64,000 bases of DNA, from contig NZ_QBDT01000001.1 of the NCBI RefSeq assembly GCF_004124325.1, forward strand, positions 6,324,001 through 6,388,000, in the 5' to 3' direction. Position 1 is the first letter of the stretch; each line of letters starts with the position of its first letter. The position numbers were made by a program, and so were the translations under genes. The DNA is from Streptomyces sp. L2. Lineage in GTDB: Bacteria; Actinomycetota; Actinomycetes; Streptomycetales; Streptomycetaceae. The notes under the pieces were generated by a model that ran no database searches, was not told the DNA's origin, and worked only from the letters and a program-made list of their open reading frames with translations. Below are positions 44,373 to 54,999 of the stretch, piece by piece.

Positions 44373-45616
44373 ATGGGGTCCGGTAGGCACCGCGGCTGGC
44401 TGCTCCGCCTCGTCATCGTCTTCGGATTCGCGCAGGGGGCGGTGTCGATGGCCCGGCCGGCCGTCTCCTACCGGGCTCTCGCGCTGGGCGCGGACGAACG
44501 CGCCGTGGGCGTCATCGCCGGCGTGTACGCCCTGCTCCCGCTCTTCGCCGCCGTACCGCTCGGCCGTCGCACCGACCACGGCAGGTGCGCGCCGCTGCTG
44601 CCCGCCGGGGTCGTGCTCATCTCGGGCGGCTGCGTGCTGAGCGGGCTCGCCGGCTCGCTGTGGGCGATGGCCCTGTGGAGCGGGGTGATGGGCCTCGGGC
44701 ACCTCTGCTTCGTCATCGGAGCCCAGTCACTGGTGGCACGGCAGTCCGCGCCGCACGAACAGGACCGTGACTTCGGGCACTTCACCATCGGCGCCTCGCG
44801 CGGCCAGCTCGCCGGACCCCTCGCCGCGGGCTTAGTGATCGGCGGCCCGGACCTGGCCGGCAGCAGCGCCCTCGCCCTCGTCGTGGCGGGAGGGGGCGCG
44901 GCGCCGCGGTCACCTCGCTGTGGCGCGTCGAGGACCGTGAGAACCGTACGGCCCTCAACTCCCGCCCCCGGCACGGTGAACGGGTGCCGGTCGGCGGGAT
45001 CCTGCGGGCCCGCGGTGTGCCCGCGGGCATGCTCATCAGCCTGTCCGTGCTGTCCGCCACCGACATCCTCACCGCCTACCTCCCCGTCGTCGGCGAGCAC
45101 CGGGGCATCGCGCCGTCGCTGATCGGCCTGCTGCTCAGCCGGCGCGCCGGGGCCACGATCGCCTGCCGGCTCGTCCTCACCCCGCTGCTGCGGGTGCTCG
45201 GCCGGCCCGCGCTGCTCACGCTCACCTGCTTCCTCGCCGCCCTGCTGTGCGCCGGGGTCGTGCTGCCGGTGCCGGTGTGGGCGCTCGGCCTCATGCTGGG
45301 CGCGCTCGGGTTCTGCCTCGGCGTGGGCCAGCCGCTGTCCATGACGACGGTCGTGCAGGCCGCCTCCGCCGGGGCCCGGTCCACCGCGCTCGCCCTGCGG
45401 CTGACCGGCAACCGGCTCGGCCAGGTCGCCGCCCCGGCCGCGGCGGGCCTGGTCGCCGGGGCGGCGGGAGCGGCCGCGCCGTTCCTGCTGCTCGGCGCGC
45501 TGCTGCTGGTGTCGTCGAGGGTGGCCGTGCGCTCGCCGGGCGGTGGCGGGGCGCCCGGGCCGGCTGCCGGACGGCGGTCGAAGGGGCCGGCATTGCGCCG
45601 CACGGGCGATATCTGA
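44373..45616 (+). pseudogene. MFS transporter split by a frameshift
   Basis: Two reading frames together make one MFS permease of about 414 aa. The 5' part (ATG 44373, GGGAGG upstream) encodes helices 1-6 to LVVAGGG. The 3' part (from about 44903 in the -1 frame) continues AAVTSLWRVEDREN and gives helices 7-12, ending at 45616. The break is in a G-rich run at 44885-44903; one missing base explains it. Either a real inactivation or a sequence error. The substrate is unknown; linkage suggests organic acids. The first frame alone would end at 45122 in Ser/Pro-rich nonsense. Confidence 0.8.
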
Positions 45617-45716
45617 CGGCGCGTTGGGCGCGGATACCGCCACTCCGTGGGGCTCATGAAAGAGAGTCCACCCGAAGAGCGATTTGTATGAAAATCGTCT
45701 AACCGGAGGAGCTCGC

Positions 45717-46400
45717 ATGCCCAGCCTGTCACTTCCACGTTCCTACGGCACCCGCGCGGGCGCCACCGTCGTCCTCACCGCCCTCGCCGCGGCGGGCGCG
45801 TCGTGGGTGGCGGCACCGATGGCCTCCGCGGCGGGGGAGAACGGCGACATCCGGGTCCACGACGAGCGGCATGTCACCGGGACCGCGCTCACCGGGTCGG
45901 CCAAGGACGATCCGGTCGTCTGCCGGTTCTACCTGGAGGCCGTCAACTTCGACACGCTCCCCAGTGTCGTGTACACCATCACGCCGCAGCCCCCGCTGCC
46001 CACTGCCGCGACCGTCTCCGGCACCATCCAGCTGGCCGGCGGGGCTGGGCACACCGACCCGCTGGGTCTCGCGGACGGCCAGTACAAGATCACCTGGACC
46101 GTCGGCACGCCTCCGGCCGTGAAGTCGAAGGTGTTCCGCGTCAACTGCCATGACGACAAGCAGCACAGGGGCGAGAACGGCCCCGGCCGGATCGAGGACC
46201 ACCACCGTGACGACGCCGCGTGGGGTCAGGGCGACGACCACGACGGCCCCAAGGGCGGCGTGCACGCGGGCGGCGGCGGCCTCGTCGACCGGGCGGCCGC
46301 GTACTCGCCGGTGGCCGGCGCGGCGGCCGTCGGACTGCTCGCCGTCGGCGGCGTCGCCTACGTCCGGCTGGTCCGCCGTCGGCCCGATGGCGCCGCGTAG
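45717..46400 (+). CDS. Secreted protein with C-terminal membrane anchor
   Basis: Protein of 227 aa: signal peptide (RAGATVVLTALAAAGASWVAAPMASA), an exported domain with one disulphide-capable Cys pair (VVCRFYLEA, FRVNCHDD), a His/Asp-rich linker (HHRDDAAWGQGDDHDG), one helix (SPVAGAAAVGLLAVGGVAYVRL) and RRR. No LPxTG-like motif is visible, yet the sortase gene overlaps its end by 14 nt. Probably a surface protein paired with that sortase. ATG follows GGAGGAG. Confidence 0.82.
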   Translation: MPSLSLPRSYGTRAGATVVLTALAAAGASWVAAPMASAAGENGDIRVHDERHVTGTALTGSAKDDPVVCRFYLEAVNFDTLPSVVYTITPQPPLPTAATVSGTIQLAGGAGHTDPLGLADGQYKITWTVGTPPAVKSKVFRVNCHDDKQHRGENGPGRIEDHHRDDAAWGQGDDHDGPKGGVHAGGGGLVDRAAAYSPVAGAAAVGLLAVGGVAYVRLVRRRPDGAA

Positions 46401-47136
46401 GCGCCGACGCAGGCCCTGGCACCCCAGGCGCGCCTACCGCCTCGCCCGGACCGCCCTGCTGACGGTCGTCATGGTCGTCATGGGCGTCCGGTGCGAGGCG
46501 CGCCACCGTCCGGTCGCCCCCGAGGCGGCCGGCGGTCCGGGCACGGTGGCGGCGGCCGGCGTCCACCCCGGCTCCGCCCGCTCCGACGGGCGCGGCGCGG
46601 ACCACGCGGACGCCGCGCCCGCTCCTGCGGCGCCCGCCCGTACGGCGCCTGCCTCCAGCGCGTCCCCGGTCCGCCCGATGCCCCGGTCGCGGCCGGTGTC
46701 CTTCCGCATCCCGTCCCTCGGCATCGACGCGCCGGTGATCGGCGTGAAGCTGGAGAAGGACCGGCAATTGGAGACCCCGCCCCTCGGCAAACCCAAGCTG
46801 GTCGGCTGGTACCAGGGCGGACCCACCCCGGGCGAGTCCGGCACCGCCGTCGCCGTCGGCCACCGGGACACCATGACCGGGCCCGCGGTCTTCGCCGGCC
46901 TCGCCCAGGTCAAACCCGGAAAGCCGATCGAGGTCCGGCGCGCGGACGGCCGTACCGCCGTCTACACCGTCGACCGGGTCAAGGTCTACGACAAGGCCGG
47001 CTTCCCCGACAAGGAGGTCTACGGCGCCTCGAAGCGTCCCGAACTCCGCGTCCTCACCTGCGGCGGCCTCTACAGCCGCCGCACCGGCTACACCAGCAAC
47101 GTCGTGGTCTTCGCCCATCTGACGGCGACGAAGTAG
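46387..47136 (+). CDS. Class F-like sortase
   Basis: Transpeptidase of 249 aa. N-terminal basic segment and anchor helix (about 15-35), a Pro/Ala spacer, then the sortase barrel from VSFRIPSLGIDAPVIGV. Catalytic residues: His in AVGHRDTM, Cys in LTCGGLYS, Arg in SRRTGYTSNVVVF. The domain pattern fits actinobacterial class F sortases. The ATG at 46387 lies inside the upstream gene, so the two are translationally coupled. The preferred substrate is probably the upstream product, although that lacks a clear sorting motif. Confidence 0.88.
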   Translation: MAPRRRRRRPWHPRRAYRLARTALLTVVMVVMGVRCEARHRPVAPEAAGGPGTVAAAGVHPGSARSDGRGADHADAAPAPAAPARTAPASSASPVRPMPRSRPVSFRIPSLGIDAPVIGVKLEKDRQLETPPLGKPKLVGWYQGGPTPGESGTAVAVGHRDTMTGPAVFAGLAQVKPGKPIEVRRADGRTAVYTVDRVKVYDKAGFPDKEVYGASKRPELRVLTCGGLYSRRTGYTSNVVVFAHLTATK

Positions 47137-47708
47137 CGGCGCACCGGGCCAAGGGGCACCGGGGCCGGGGGAGCGCCGCAGGCCTCGCCTCACGGCTGCG
47201 GGCCGGCGCCCGGGCGGTACCGGGGAGTCCGGCTGGGCCCGGCGATGCCGCTGTCTCCGCCGCGGGCGGGGGCTCGGGCTGTCGTGCGGGTCCCCGCCGC
47301 CGGCCGGTGGCGGCCCGTGCGCTGCTCAGGGTGCCGCCGCCCCGGCCGGGCCGGGTGCGGCCGAGCCGGTGGGTCTCGGCCACTGCCGGAGGCGGCGCGC
47401 GGGTTCGGCCTGCCGCCGGGGAAGAGCCGGGGAGGCGGCGAGGCCCGGCCGTCGTCCCCGGCCCCCCGGCTCGACACCGCTCACGGCGTCAGGGCCGGGG
47501 GCGGTCGCCGTAGCCGCCCCTGACCTGGCGGGATGCCGGAAGCTGTGTTCCGTGCCGCATGCACCCATGTGCCCGATGTGGCCCCATGTCTTCCCTCGCG
47601 CGGGCACCGTCCGTTAACTTCCGTGACGCACGGGCCCCGTACGACCCGCACGAGGCTTTCGGACACACGGAGCAGCGGCGCTCCGGACAGCCCCCGGGGG
47701 CAGCAGCC
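47137..47708. other. Intergenic region without a convincing gene
   Basis: 572 nt of very GC-rich DNA between the sortase and ABC ATPase genes. Several open frames run through it, but none has a ribosome-binding site or family resemblance. The last 130 nt probably contain the promoter and leader of the ATPase gene. I see nothing else definite. Confidence 0.5.
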
Positions 47709-49085
47709 ATGACACGCGCCATCTCTCTGCACGACGTGAGCAAGTCCTACGCTCGGGGCCCCCGCGTGGTGGACCGGATCTCGCTGGACATCCCGCCCGG
47801 CGAGTTCCTCGTCCTGCTCGGCCCCTCCGGCTGCGGCAAGTCCACCGTGCTGCGGATGATCGCCGGCCTGGAGGAGATCGACGACGGCACCCTGCTCCTC
47901 GACGGCGAGTACGCCAACGACTGGCAGCCCTCGGAGCGGAACATCGCGATGGTCTTCCAGAACTTCGCCCTCTACCCGAGCATGACCAGCCGCGACAACA
48001 TCGGCTTCCCGCTGCGCATCGAGGCGCCGAACGCCGACCCGCGCCCCCGTATCGACGCCACCGCCCGCATGCTCGGCATCGAGGACCTCCTCGACCGCTT
48101 CCCCGGCCAGCTCTCCGGCGGGGAACGGCAGCGCGTCGCCATGGGCCGGGCCATCGCCCGCCACCCCTCCGCCTTCCTCATGGACGAGCCGCTGTCCAAC
48201 CTCGACGCCAAGCTCCGCAACCACCTGCGCGCCGAGATAGCCCAGCTCACCCGCGAGCTGGGCGTCACCACGGTGTACGTCACCCACGACCAGGCCGAGG
48301 CCATGTCGCTCGGCGACCGGGTCGCCGTCCTGCGCGGCGGCGTGCTCCAGCAGGTCGGCAGCCCGCGCGAGGTGTACGCGCTGCCCCGCAACGTCTTCGT
48401 CGCCGCGTTCATCGGCACCCCGCGCATCAACCTGCTGCGCGGCCTGGTCCGTGCCCCGCTGGACGGGGCCATGACCATCAGTCTCGGCAAGCAGTACCTG
48501 AAGCTGCCCGAACCCCTCTCCCTGGACCACCAGTTGCTTCGGGTGCAGCAGGGCCGCGAGGTGATCGTGGGCCTGCGCTCGGAGGCGGTGCGCATCTCCC
48601 CCACGCTCGGCTTCGCTCGCGCGGGGGGACCCCCACCGCACAGCTCCGCCCGGCCCGGCGAGGTGCCGCTGACCGGGCTGGTGGAGCACGTGGAGTTCCA
48701 GGGCCACGAGATCCTCGTCCACTTCAACACCGGCTCCAGCCCCGCCGTCGTCCCCGAACTGGAGGCCCCGCGCCCGGCGTCCCGGCCCGCCCGGCGGCGG
48801 CGCAGGGAGGGCGCGGGCGTGCTGGACCGGCTGAGGGAACGGGCCGGGGCGCTGCGGGCCGGCCCGGTGGGGGTCCTGGATCACCCCGTCGACGACCTGC
48901 CCGAGCCCGCGCCGCCGGAGGGCCGGCTCCCCGGCGACCTGGTCGTGCGCACCACCCCCGACATCCAGCTGCGCCACGGCATGCAGGTCCCGCTCCTCGT
49001 CGACCTGGCCCACCTCTTCGTCTTCGACCAGCACGGCGAACGGATCTGCCCGGCCCCGGCCCGGCTGCCCGACCTGGAGGAGTGA
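47709..49085 (+). CDS. MsiK/MalK-like sugar ABC transporter ATPase
   Basis: ABC ATPase of 458 aa. Walker A GPSGCGKST, Q-loop VFQNFALYP, signature LSGGERQRVAMGRA, Walker B FLMDEPLSNLD and H-loop YVTHD are complete. The C-terminal regulatory TOBE domains (EVIVGLRSEAVRI, GLVEHVEFQGHEILVHF) match the MalK/MsiK/UgpC group. A palindromic insertion encodes about residues 296-309, and a second low-complexity stretch lies near 355-400. No permease or binding-protein gene is adjacent, so it may serve several transporters, as MsiK does. Confidence 0.88.
   Translation: MTRAISLHDVSKSYARGPRVVDRISLDIPPGEFLVLLGPSGCGKSTVLRMIAGLEEIDDGTLLLDGEYANDWQPSERNIAMVFQNFALYPSMTSRDNIGFPLRIEAPNADPRPRIDATARMLGIEDLLDRFPGQLSGGERQRVAMGRAIARHPSAFLMDEPLSNLDAKLRNHLRAEIAQLTRELGVTTVYVTHDQAEAMSLGDRVAVLRGGVLQQVGSPREVYALPRNVFVAAFIGTPRINLLRGLVRAPLDGAMTISLGKQYLKLPEPLSLDHQLLRVQQGREVIVGLRSEAVRISPTLGFARAGGPPPHSSARPGEVPLTGLVEHVEFQGHEILVHFNTGSSPAVVPELEAPRPASRPARRRRREGAGVLDRLRERAGALRAGPVGVLDHPVDDLPEPAPPEGRLPGDLVVRTTPDIQLRHGMQVPLLVDLAHLFVFDQHGERICPAPARLPDLEE
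48595..48635 (+). repeat. Small palindromic element inside the ATPase gene
   Basis: CTCCCCC...GCTCG...GCGGGGGGACCCCCA, related to the element at 8601-8639 (same ends, same order). It encodes SPTLGFARAGGPPP between two conserved TOBE strands. Confidence 0.65.
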
Positions 49086-49158
49086 GCCGCCGCCGGTACC
49101 GTGATGATGTCCCGGTACGCCGGGCCGCCGCCCGGCCCGGCGGACAGGTCGCTCTGGC

Positions 49159-49189
49159 GCACAAAAACTAACGCCGCTAGTTTGTGTGC
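49159..49189. promoter_or_regulatory. Candidate TetR operator before ALDH-ADH
   Basis: Inverted repeat centred on ACTAACGCCGCTAGT (49167-49181), with GCACAAA / TTGTGTGC flanks. Its core matches 11 of 15 bases of the complement of the dyad at 53732-53746 beside a TetR gene. Confidence 0.6.
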
Positions 49190-49221
49190 CGGACGACGCA
49201 GACCTGCCGGGAGGAAGCAGC

Positions 49222-50610
<1,389 letters not shown>

Positions 50611-50625
50611 GGAAGTCAGCGAGTC

Positions 50626-51708
50626 ATGGCCGTACGTGCCGCCGTCCTGCCCGCCATCGGCGCCCCCCTGGAGATCACCGGCATCGAGCTGCCCGACCCG
50701 GGCCCTGGACAGGTCCGGGTCCGCCTCGCCGCCGCCGGCGTCTGCCACTCCGACCTGTCCCTGTCCAACGGCACCATGCGGGTGCCGGTCCCGGCCGTCC
50801 TCGGCCACGAGGGCGCCGGCACGGTCGTCGCCGCCGGCGAGGGAGTCACCCACGTCCGCACCGGCGACCCGGTCGTCCTCAACTGGGCGCCCTCCTGCGG
50901 CTCCTGCCACGCCTGCGCGCTCGGCGAGGTCTGGCTGTGCGCCAGCGCGCTCAGCGGCGCCGCCGACGTCTACGCCCGCACCACCGGCGGCACCGACCTG
51001 CACCCCGGCCTGAACGTGGCCGCGTTCGCCGAGGAGACGGTCGTCGCCGCGTCCTGCGTGCTGCCCCTCCCGGACGGCGTGCCGCTGGTCGACGCCGCGC
51101 TCCTCGGCTGCGCCGTCCTCACCGGCTACGGCGCCGTCCACCACTCGGCGAAGGTCCGTGAGGGCGAGACGGTGGCCGTGTTCGGCGTCGGCGGGGTCGG
51201 CCTCGCCACGCTCCAGGCGGCCCGTATCGCGGGTGCGTCCCGGATCGTCGCCGTCGACGTCTCCCCGGAGAAGGAGGAACTGGCCCGCGCGGCCGGCGCC
51301 ACCGACTACGTCGTCGCCTCCGACACCACCCCGCGCGAGATCCGCGCCCTCACCGGCAAACAGGGCGTCGACGTGTCGGTCGAATGCGTGGGCCGCGCGG
51401 TCAGCATCCGCGCCGCCTGGGACTCCACCCGCCGGGGCGGCCGTACGACCGTCGTCGGCATCGGCGCCAAGGAGGAGCAGGTCTCCTTCAACGCCCTGGA
51501 GATCTTCCACTGGGGCCGCACCCTGTCCGGCTGCGTGTACGGCAACACGGACCCGGCCCGCGACCTGCCCGTCCTCGCCGAACACGTCCGCGCGGGCCGG
51601 CTCGACCTCTCCGCCCTCGTCACCGACCGCATCGCCCTGGACGGCATCCCGGCCGCCTTCGACAACATGCTGGCGGGCAAGGGGGGCCGGGCGCTGGTGG
51701 TGTTCTGA
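50626..51708 (+). CDS. Zinc-dependent alcohol dehydrogenase
   Basis: Medium-chain dehydrogenase of 360 aa. The catalytic zinc site is AAGVCHSDLSLS (Cys) and LGHEGAGTV (His/Glu). The structural zinc lobe CGSCHACALGEVWLC is complete. The NAD-binding loop VFGVGGVGLATLQAARIAGA is followed by VAVDVSPEK, where the Asp favours NAD. Operonic with the aldehyde dehydrogenase gene. Ended by a hairpin at 51709. Confidence 0.94.
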   Translation: MAVRAAVLPAIGAPLEITGIELPDPGPGQVRVRLAAAGVCHSDLSLSNGTMRVPVPAVLGHEGAGTVVAAGEGVTHVRTGDPVVLNWAPSCGSCHACALGEVWLCASALSGAADVYARTTGGTDLHPGLNVAAFAEETVVAASCVLPLPDGVPLVDAALLGCAVLTGYGAVHHSAKVREGETVAVFGVGGVGLATLQAARIAGASRIVAVDVSPEKEELARAAGATDYVVASDTTPREIRALTGKQGVDVSVECVGRAVSIRAAWDSTRRGGRTTVVGIGAKEEQVSFNALEIFHWGRTLSGCVYGNTDPARDLPVLAEHVRAGRLDLSALVTDRIALDGIPAAFDNMLAGKGGRALVVF

Positions 51709-51728
51709 GGGTCCGGGTCAGCGGACCC
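51709..51728. terminator. Hairpin between convergent ADH and EamA genes
   Basis: GGGTCCG / CGGACCC with a 6-nt loop directly after the ADH stop codon, overlapping the 3' end of the EamA gene. Confidence 0.65.
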
Positions 51729-52653
51729 GCTCGGGGCGCGGCTCCTCGGCCGTCGCCCCGGCGGGCCGTGCCGAACGCGCCCGGGAGCGGGAGACGGCCA
51801 CGCCCGCGAGGCACAGCACGCCGCCGGCCAGCGTCAGCACGCCCGGCACCTCACCGAGCGCCAGCCAGGACATCAGCACCACCAGGGCGGGTACGGCGTA
51901 CGTCGTCGCGCCCATCCGGCTGGCGGTCGTCCGCGCCAGCGCGTAGGCCCACGTCGTGAACGCGAGGGCGGTCGGGAAGACGCCCAGATACAGCATGTTC
52001 AGCGTCGCCGACGCGGGGGCGTGGGCCGCCTCGTGCACCAGCTGTCCCGTGAACGGCAGGCACACCATGGCGCCGACGAGACAGCCGAACGTCGTCACCT
52101 GCAGCGCGCTCGCCCGGCCGAGCGCGGGCTTCTGCGCGACGACCCCGAAGGCGTAGCCCACGGCGGCGAGCAGGCACAGCAGCACACCGAGCACCGAGGA
52201 ACCGCCGCCGGACGACATCGACAGGCCGACGGTCACCGCCCCGGCGAAGGACACCGCCATGCCCGCGAGGAGCCTCGGCGGCATCGGGTCGCCGAGCAGG
52301 CGGGTGCCGAGCAGGGCGATGAGCAGCGGGCCGACGTTCACGACGAGGGCGGCGGTGCCGGCGTCCACCTGCTGCTCGCCCCAGTTCAGGACGACCATGT
52401 ACACCCCGAACCAGAGCAGGCCCGACAGCCCGATCCCGCGCCAGGCCGTCCTGGGCGGCCATCCCTCCCGCCGTACCAGGCAGATCGCCCCGAGCACGAG
52501 GCTCCCGGCGAGCAGCCGCCCGAGCGCGAGCGCGCCCGGCGAGTACGTGTCCCCCGCACTGCGGATCGACACGAACGCGCAGGCCCACAGGACCACGGTG
52601 ACGGCGGCCGCGCCGAGGGGCAGCAGCCGCTGCCTGGCCGGGATGACATCCAT
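51718..52653 (-). CDS. EamA/DMT-family transporter
   Basis: Drug/metabolite transporter of 311 aa with ten helices in two EamA repeats. Segments include VLWACAFVSIRSAGDTYSPGALALGRLLAGS, LNWGEQQVDAGTAALVVNVGPLLIALLG and, in the second half, GVFPTALAFTTWAYALARTTASRMGATTY. The C-terminus is a basic Ala/Pro tail. Likely a metabolite exporter; substrate unknown. It converges on the ADH gene and is preceded by a repeat-rich gap. Confidence 0.88.
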   Translation of the reverse strand: MDVIPARQRLLPLGAAAVTVVLWACAFVSIRSAGDTYSPGALALGRLLAGSLVLGAICLVRREGWPPRTAWRGIGLSGLLWFGVYMVVLNWGEQQVDAGTAALVVNVGPLLIALLGTRLLGDPMPPRLLAGMAVSFAGAVTVGLSMSSGGGSSVLGVLLCLLAAVGYAFGVVAQKPALGRASALQVTTFGCLVGAMVCLPFTGQLVHEAAHAPASATLNMLYLGVFPTALAFTTWAYALARTTASRMGATTYAVPALVVLMSWLALGEVPGVLTLAGGVLCLAGVAVSRSRARSARPAGATAEEPRPERVR

Positions 52654-53061
52654 GCCCCGAGGCTAGGCGCCCACGCCGCCCCACCGCTGGCGGATTTCCG
52701 ACACGGTCCCCGGCGACGAGGCCGGGCGGGAGCGGATCCCACTCACCGGCGCTGGCCGGTTGCCGCTGCGCCCACCCGTGCCGCCCCAAGCGGCACGCAT
52801 GCCCGCAGCTACGTAGGAGGGCCGCTGCAGGGCGGGCGCCGCCCAACGCCCACGTGCCCGCAGCGACGACGGACCCGCGGCCGAAAGCGCCGTTGCTCGC
52901 ACAGTGCCCCGTAAGGGGCGCGGGGAACTGCGCGAGCAACCACGACGGACCCGCGGCCGAAAAACGCCGCAGGCGGGGCAGCGCCCGTAAGGGGCGCGGG
53001 GAACTGCGCGACGAGCCACGACGTGCCCGCACTCGACACACCGACCCGAACCGGCCGTAGG
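52654..53061. repeat. Gap carrying 76-bp-type interspersed repeats
   Basis: Between the EamA and TetR genes. The core GCGCGGGGAACTGCGCGA occurs at about 52918-52935 and 52994-53011 (period 76 bp), with the flank CGACGGACCCGCGGCCGAAA also doubled (52867, 52943). The same core, inverted, forms the array at 56598-56816. No gene is supported. Confidence 0.8.
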
Positions 53062-53703
53062 TCACACGCTCTGCCGGTCGACCTCGTACTGCTGCGCCAA
53101 CCCCTCCAGCAACGCCGCCAGCCCCGCCTCGAAGGCCCTCTCGTCGATCTTCTCCTGCTGCTCCGCGAGCAGATGCGCCTGCCCGAGGTGCGGATAGTCG
53201 GCCGGATCGTACGCACTCGCGTCGTCGACGAACCCCCCGGCGAACGAACCGAGCGCGGAGCCCATGATGAAGTACCGCATCAGCGCCCCGATGGACGTGG
53301 CCTGGGCCGGCGGCCACCCCGCCCGCACCATCGCCCCGTACACCGCGTCCGCGAGCCGCAGCGCCGCCGGGCGGCGGCCGGGGCCGCGCGCGAGGACCGG
53401 GACGATGTTCGGATGGTCCCGCAGGGCCGCCCGGTAGGACACCGCCCAGTCGTGCAGCGCGGTCCGCCAGTCCCGCTGGCCCTCGAACATCGACAGGTCG
53501 ACCAGCGCGCTCACCGAGTCCGCGACCGCCTCCAGGATCTCGTCCTTGGTCCGGAAGTGGTTGTACAGAGACGGCCCGCTCACCCCCAGCTCGGCGGCGA
53601 GCCGGCGCGTGGAGACGGCCGCCAGGCCCTCCGCGTCCACCAGTTCCCGTGCCGTCTCGACGATCCGGTCGGTGCTGAGAAGGGGCTTGCGCGGTCGGGC
53701 CAT
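53062..53703 (-). CDS. TetR-family regulator of the ACAD/ALDH genes
   Basis: Regulator of 213 aa. HTH: RIVETARELVDAEGLAAVSTRRLAAELGVSGPSLYNHFRTKDEILEAVAD. The C-terminal part resembles the TetR_C domain of fatty-acid or steroid regulators (RYFIMGSALGSFAGGFVDD). Start at 53703 (MARPRK) or 53712; neither has a good Shine-Dalgarno, so the mRNA may be leaderless. It diverges from an acyl-CoA dehydrogenase gene, with a dyad between that is echoed before the ALDH gene. Confidence 0.88.
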   Translation of the reverse strand: MARPRKPLLSTDRIVETARELVDAEGLAAVSTRRLAAELGVSGPSLYNHFRTKDEILEAVADSVSALVDLSMFEGQRDWRTALHDWAVSYRAALRDHPNIVPVLARGPGRRPAALRLADAVYGAMVRAGWPPAQATSIGALMRYFIMGSALGSFAGGFVDDASAYDPADYPHLGQAHLLAEQQEKIDERAFEAGLAALLEGLAQQYEVDRQSV

Positions 53704-53731
53704 GGCGCACATAGTAGGGCTGGACAAGGAA

Positions 53732-53746
53732 ACTAGCAGTGCTAAT
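53732..53746. promoter_or_regulatory. Candidate TetR operator, TetR/ACAD intergene
   Basis: ACTAGCAGTGCTAAT is an imperfect dyad between the divergent TetR and acyl-CoA dehydrogenase genes and resembles, inverted, the site at 49167-49181. Confidence 0.6.
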
Positions 53747-53771
53747 TTAAATGTGGGTGTGAGGTGATCGC

Positions 53772-54926
53772 GTGGTGAACCTGGAGCTGAGCGAGGAGCA
53801 GACCGCCGTACGGAAGCTTGCCCGGGACTTCGTGGCACGCGAGATCGCCCCGCACGTGCTCGCCTGGGACCGCACGGAGGAGGTCGACCGCGGCATCGTG
53901 AAGAAACTCGGCGCGGTCGGTTTCCTTGGTCTGACCATCGACGAGGAGTATGGTGGCTCCGGCGGCGACCACCTCGCGTACTGCCTGGTCACCGAGGAAC
54001 TGGGCCGTGGTGACTCCTCGGTCCGCGGAATCGTGTCCGTCTCGCTCGGTCTGGTCGCCAAGTCGATCGCCGCCTGGGGGACCGAGGAGCAGAAGCGGCG
54101 GTGGCTGCCCGGCCTGACCGCCGGCGAGTACGTCGGCTGCTTCGGCCTCACCGAGCCCGGCACCGGATCCGACGCCGGCAACCTCACCACCCGGGCCGTA
54201 CGCGACGGCGACGAGTACGTCCTCAACGGCACCAAGATGTTCATCACGAACGGCACCTGGGCCGACGTCGTCCTGCTCTTCGCCCGCTCCACCGACGCCC
54301 CCGGCCACAAGGGCGTCACCGCGTTCCTCGTCCCCACCGACACCCCCGGCCTGACCCGCCGCACCGTCCACGGCAAGCTCGGACTGCGCGGCCAGGCGAC
54401 CGCCGAACTGGTGCTGGAGGACGTCCGCGTGCCCGCCTCGGCGATGCTGGGGGAGGAGGGCAAGGGCTTCTCCGTCGCCATGTCGGCCCTGGCCAAGGGG
54501 CGGATGTCGGTCGCCGCCGGCTGCGTCGGCATAGCCCAGGCCGCCCTGGACGCGGCCGTCCGGTACGCGGGGGAGCGCGAGCAGTTCGGCAAGCCGATCG
54601 CCCGGCACCAGCTCGTGCAGGAGCTGATCAGCGACATCGCCGTCGACGTGGACGCCGCCCGGCTGCTCACCTGGCGGGTCGCCGACCTCGTCGACCGCGG
54701 CGAGCCCTACGCCGTCGAGTCCTCCAAGGCCAAGCTGTTCGCCTCGGAGGCCGCCGTCCGCGCCGCCAACAACGCCCTTCAGGTGTTCGGCGGCTACGGC
54801 TACATCGACGAGTACCCGGCGGGCAAACTCCTGCGCGACGCGCGGGTGATGACCCTCTATGAGGGCACGAGCCAGATCCAGAAGCTGCTCATCGGCCGCG
54901 CCCTGACCGGGGTCTCGGCGTTCTGA
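53772..54926 (+). CDS. Acyl-CoA dehydrogenase
   Basis: FAD-dependent acyl-CoA dehydrogenase of 384 aa, introducing the alpha-beta double bond. Signatures: CFGLTEPGTGSDAGNLTTRA (FAD/substrate loop), LNGTKMFITNG, GREQFGKPI-like EREQFGKPIARHQ and QVFGGYGYIDEYPAGKLLRDARVMTLYEGTSQIQ, where the Glu of YEG is the catalytic base. Two adjacent GTG codons can start (53772, 53775) after GAGGTGAT. Probably short- or branched-chain specific. It is controlled with the divergent TetR gene. Confidence 0.95.
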   Translation: MVNLELSEEQTAVRKLARDFVAREIAPHVLAWDRTEEVDRGIVKKLGAVGFLGLTIDEEYGGSGGDHLAYCLVTEELGRGDSSVRGIVSVSLGLVAKSIAAWGTEEQKRRWLPGLTAGEYVGCFGLTEPGTGSDAGNLTTRAVRDGDEYVLNGTKMFITNGTWADVVLLFARSTDAPGHKGVTAFLVPTDTPGLTRRTVHGKLGLRGQATAELVLEDVRVPASAMLGEEGKGFSVAMSALAKGRMSVAAGCVGIAQAALDAAVRYAGEREQFGKPIARHQLVQELISDIAVDVDAARLLTWRVADLVDRGEPYAVESSKAKLFASEAAVRAANNALQVFGGYGYIDEYPAGKLLRDARVMTLYEGTSQIQKLLIGRALTGVSAF

Positions 54927-54999
54927 GTACGCGCCTGAGTATCCCGGGTGAGTATCTCGGCGGATGTGGCGCGGGCCACGTCCGCCGATGATCGGTGCC

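Noticed and set aside
47326..47607. Possible small gene in the gap before the ABC ATPase gene
   Set aside because: No ribosome-binding site, no recognisable product and weak codon bias compared with flanking genes.
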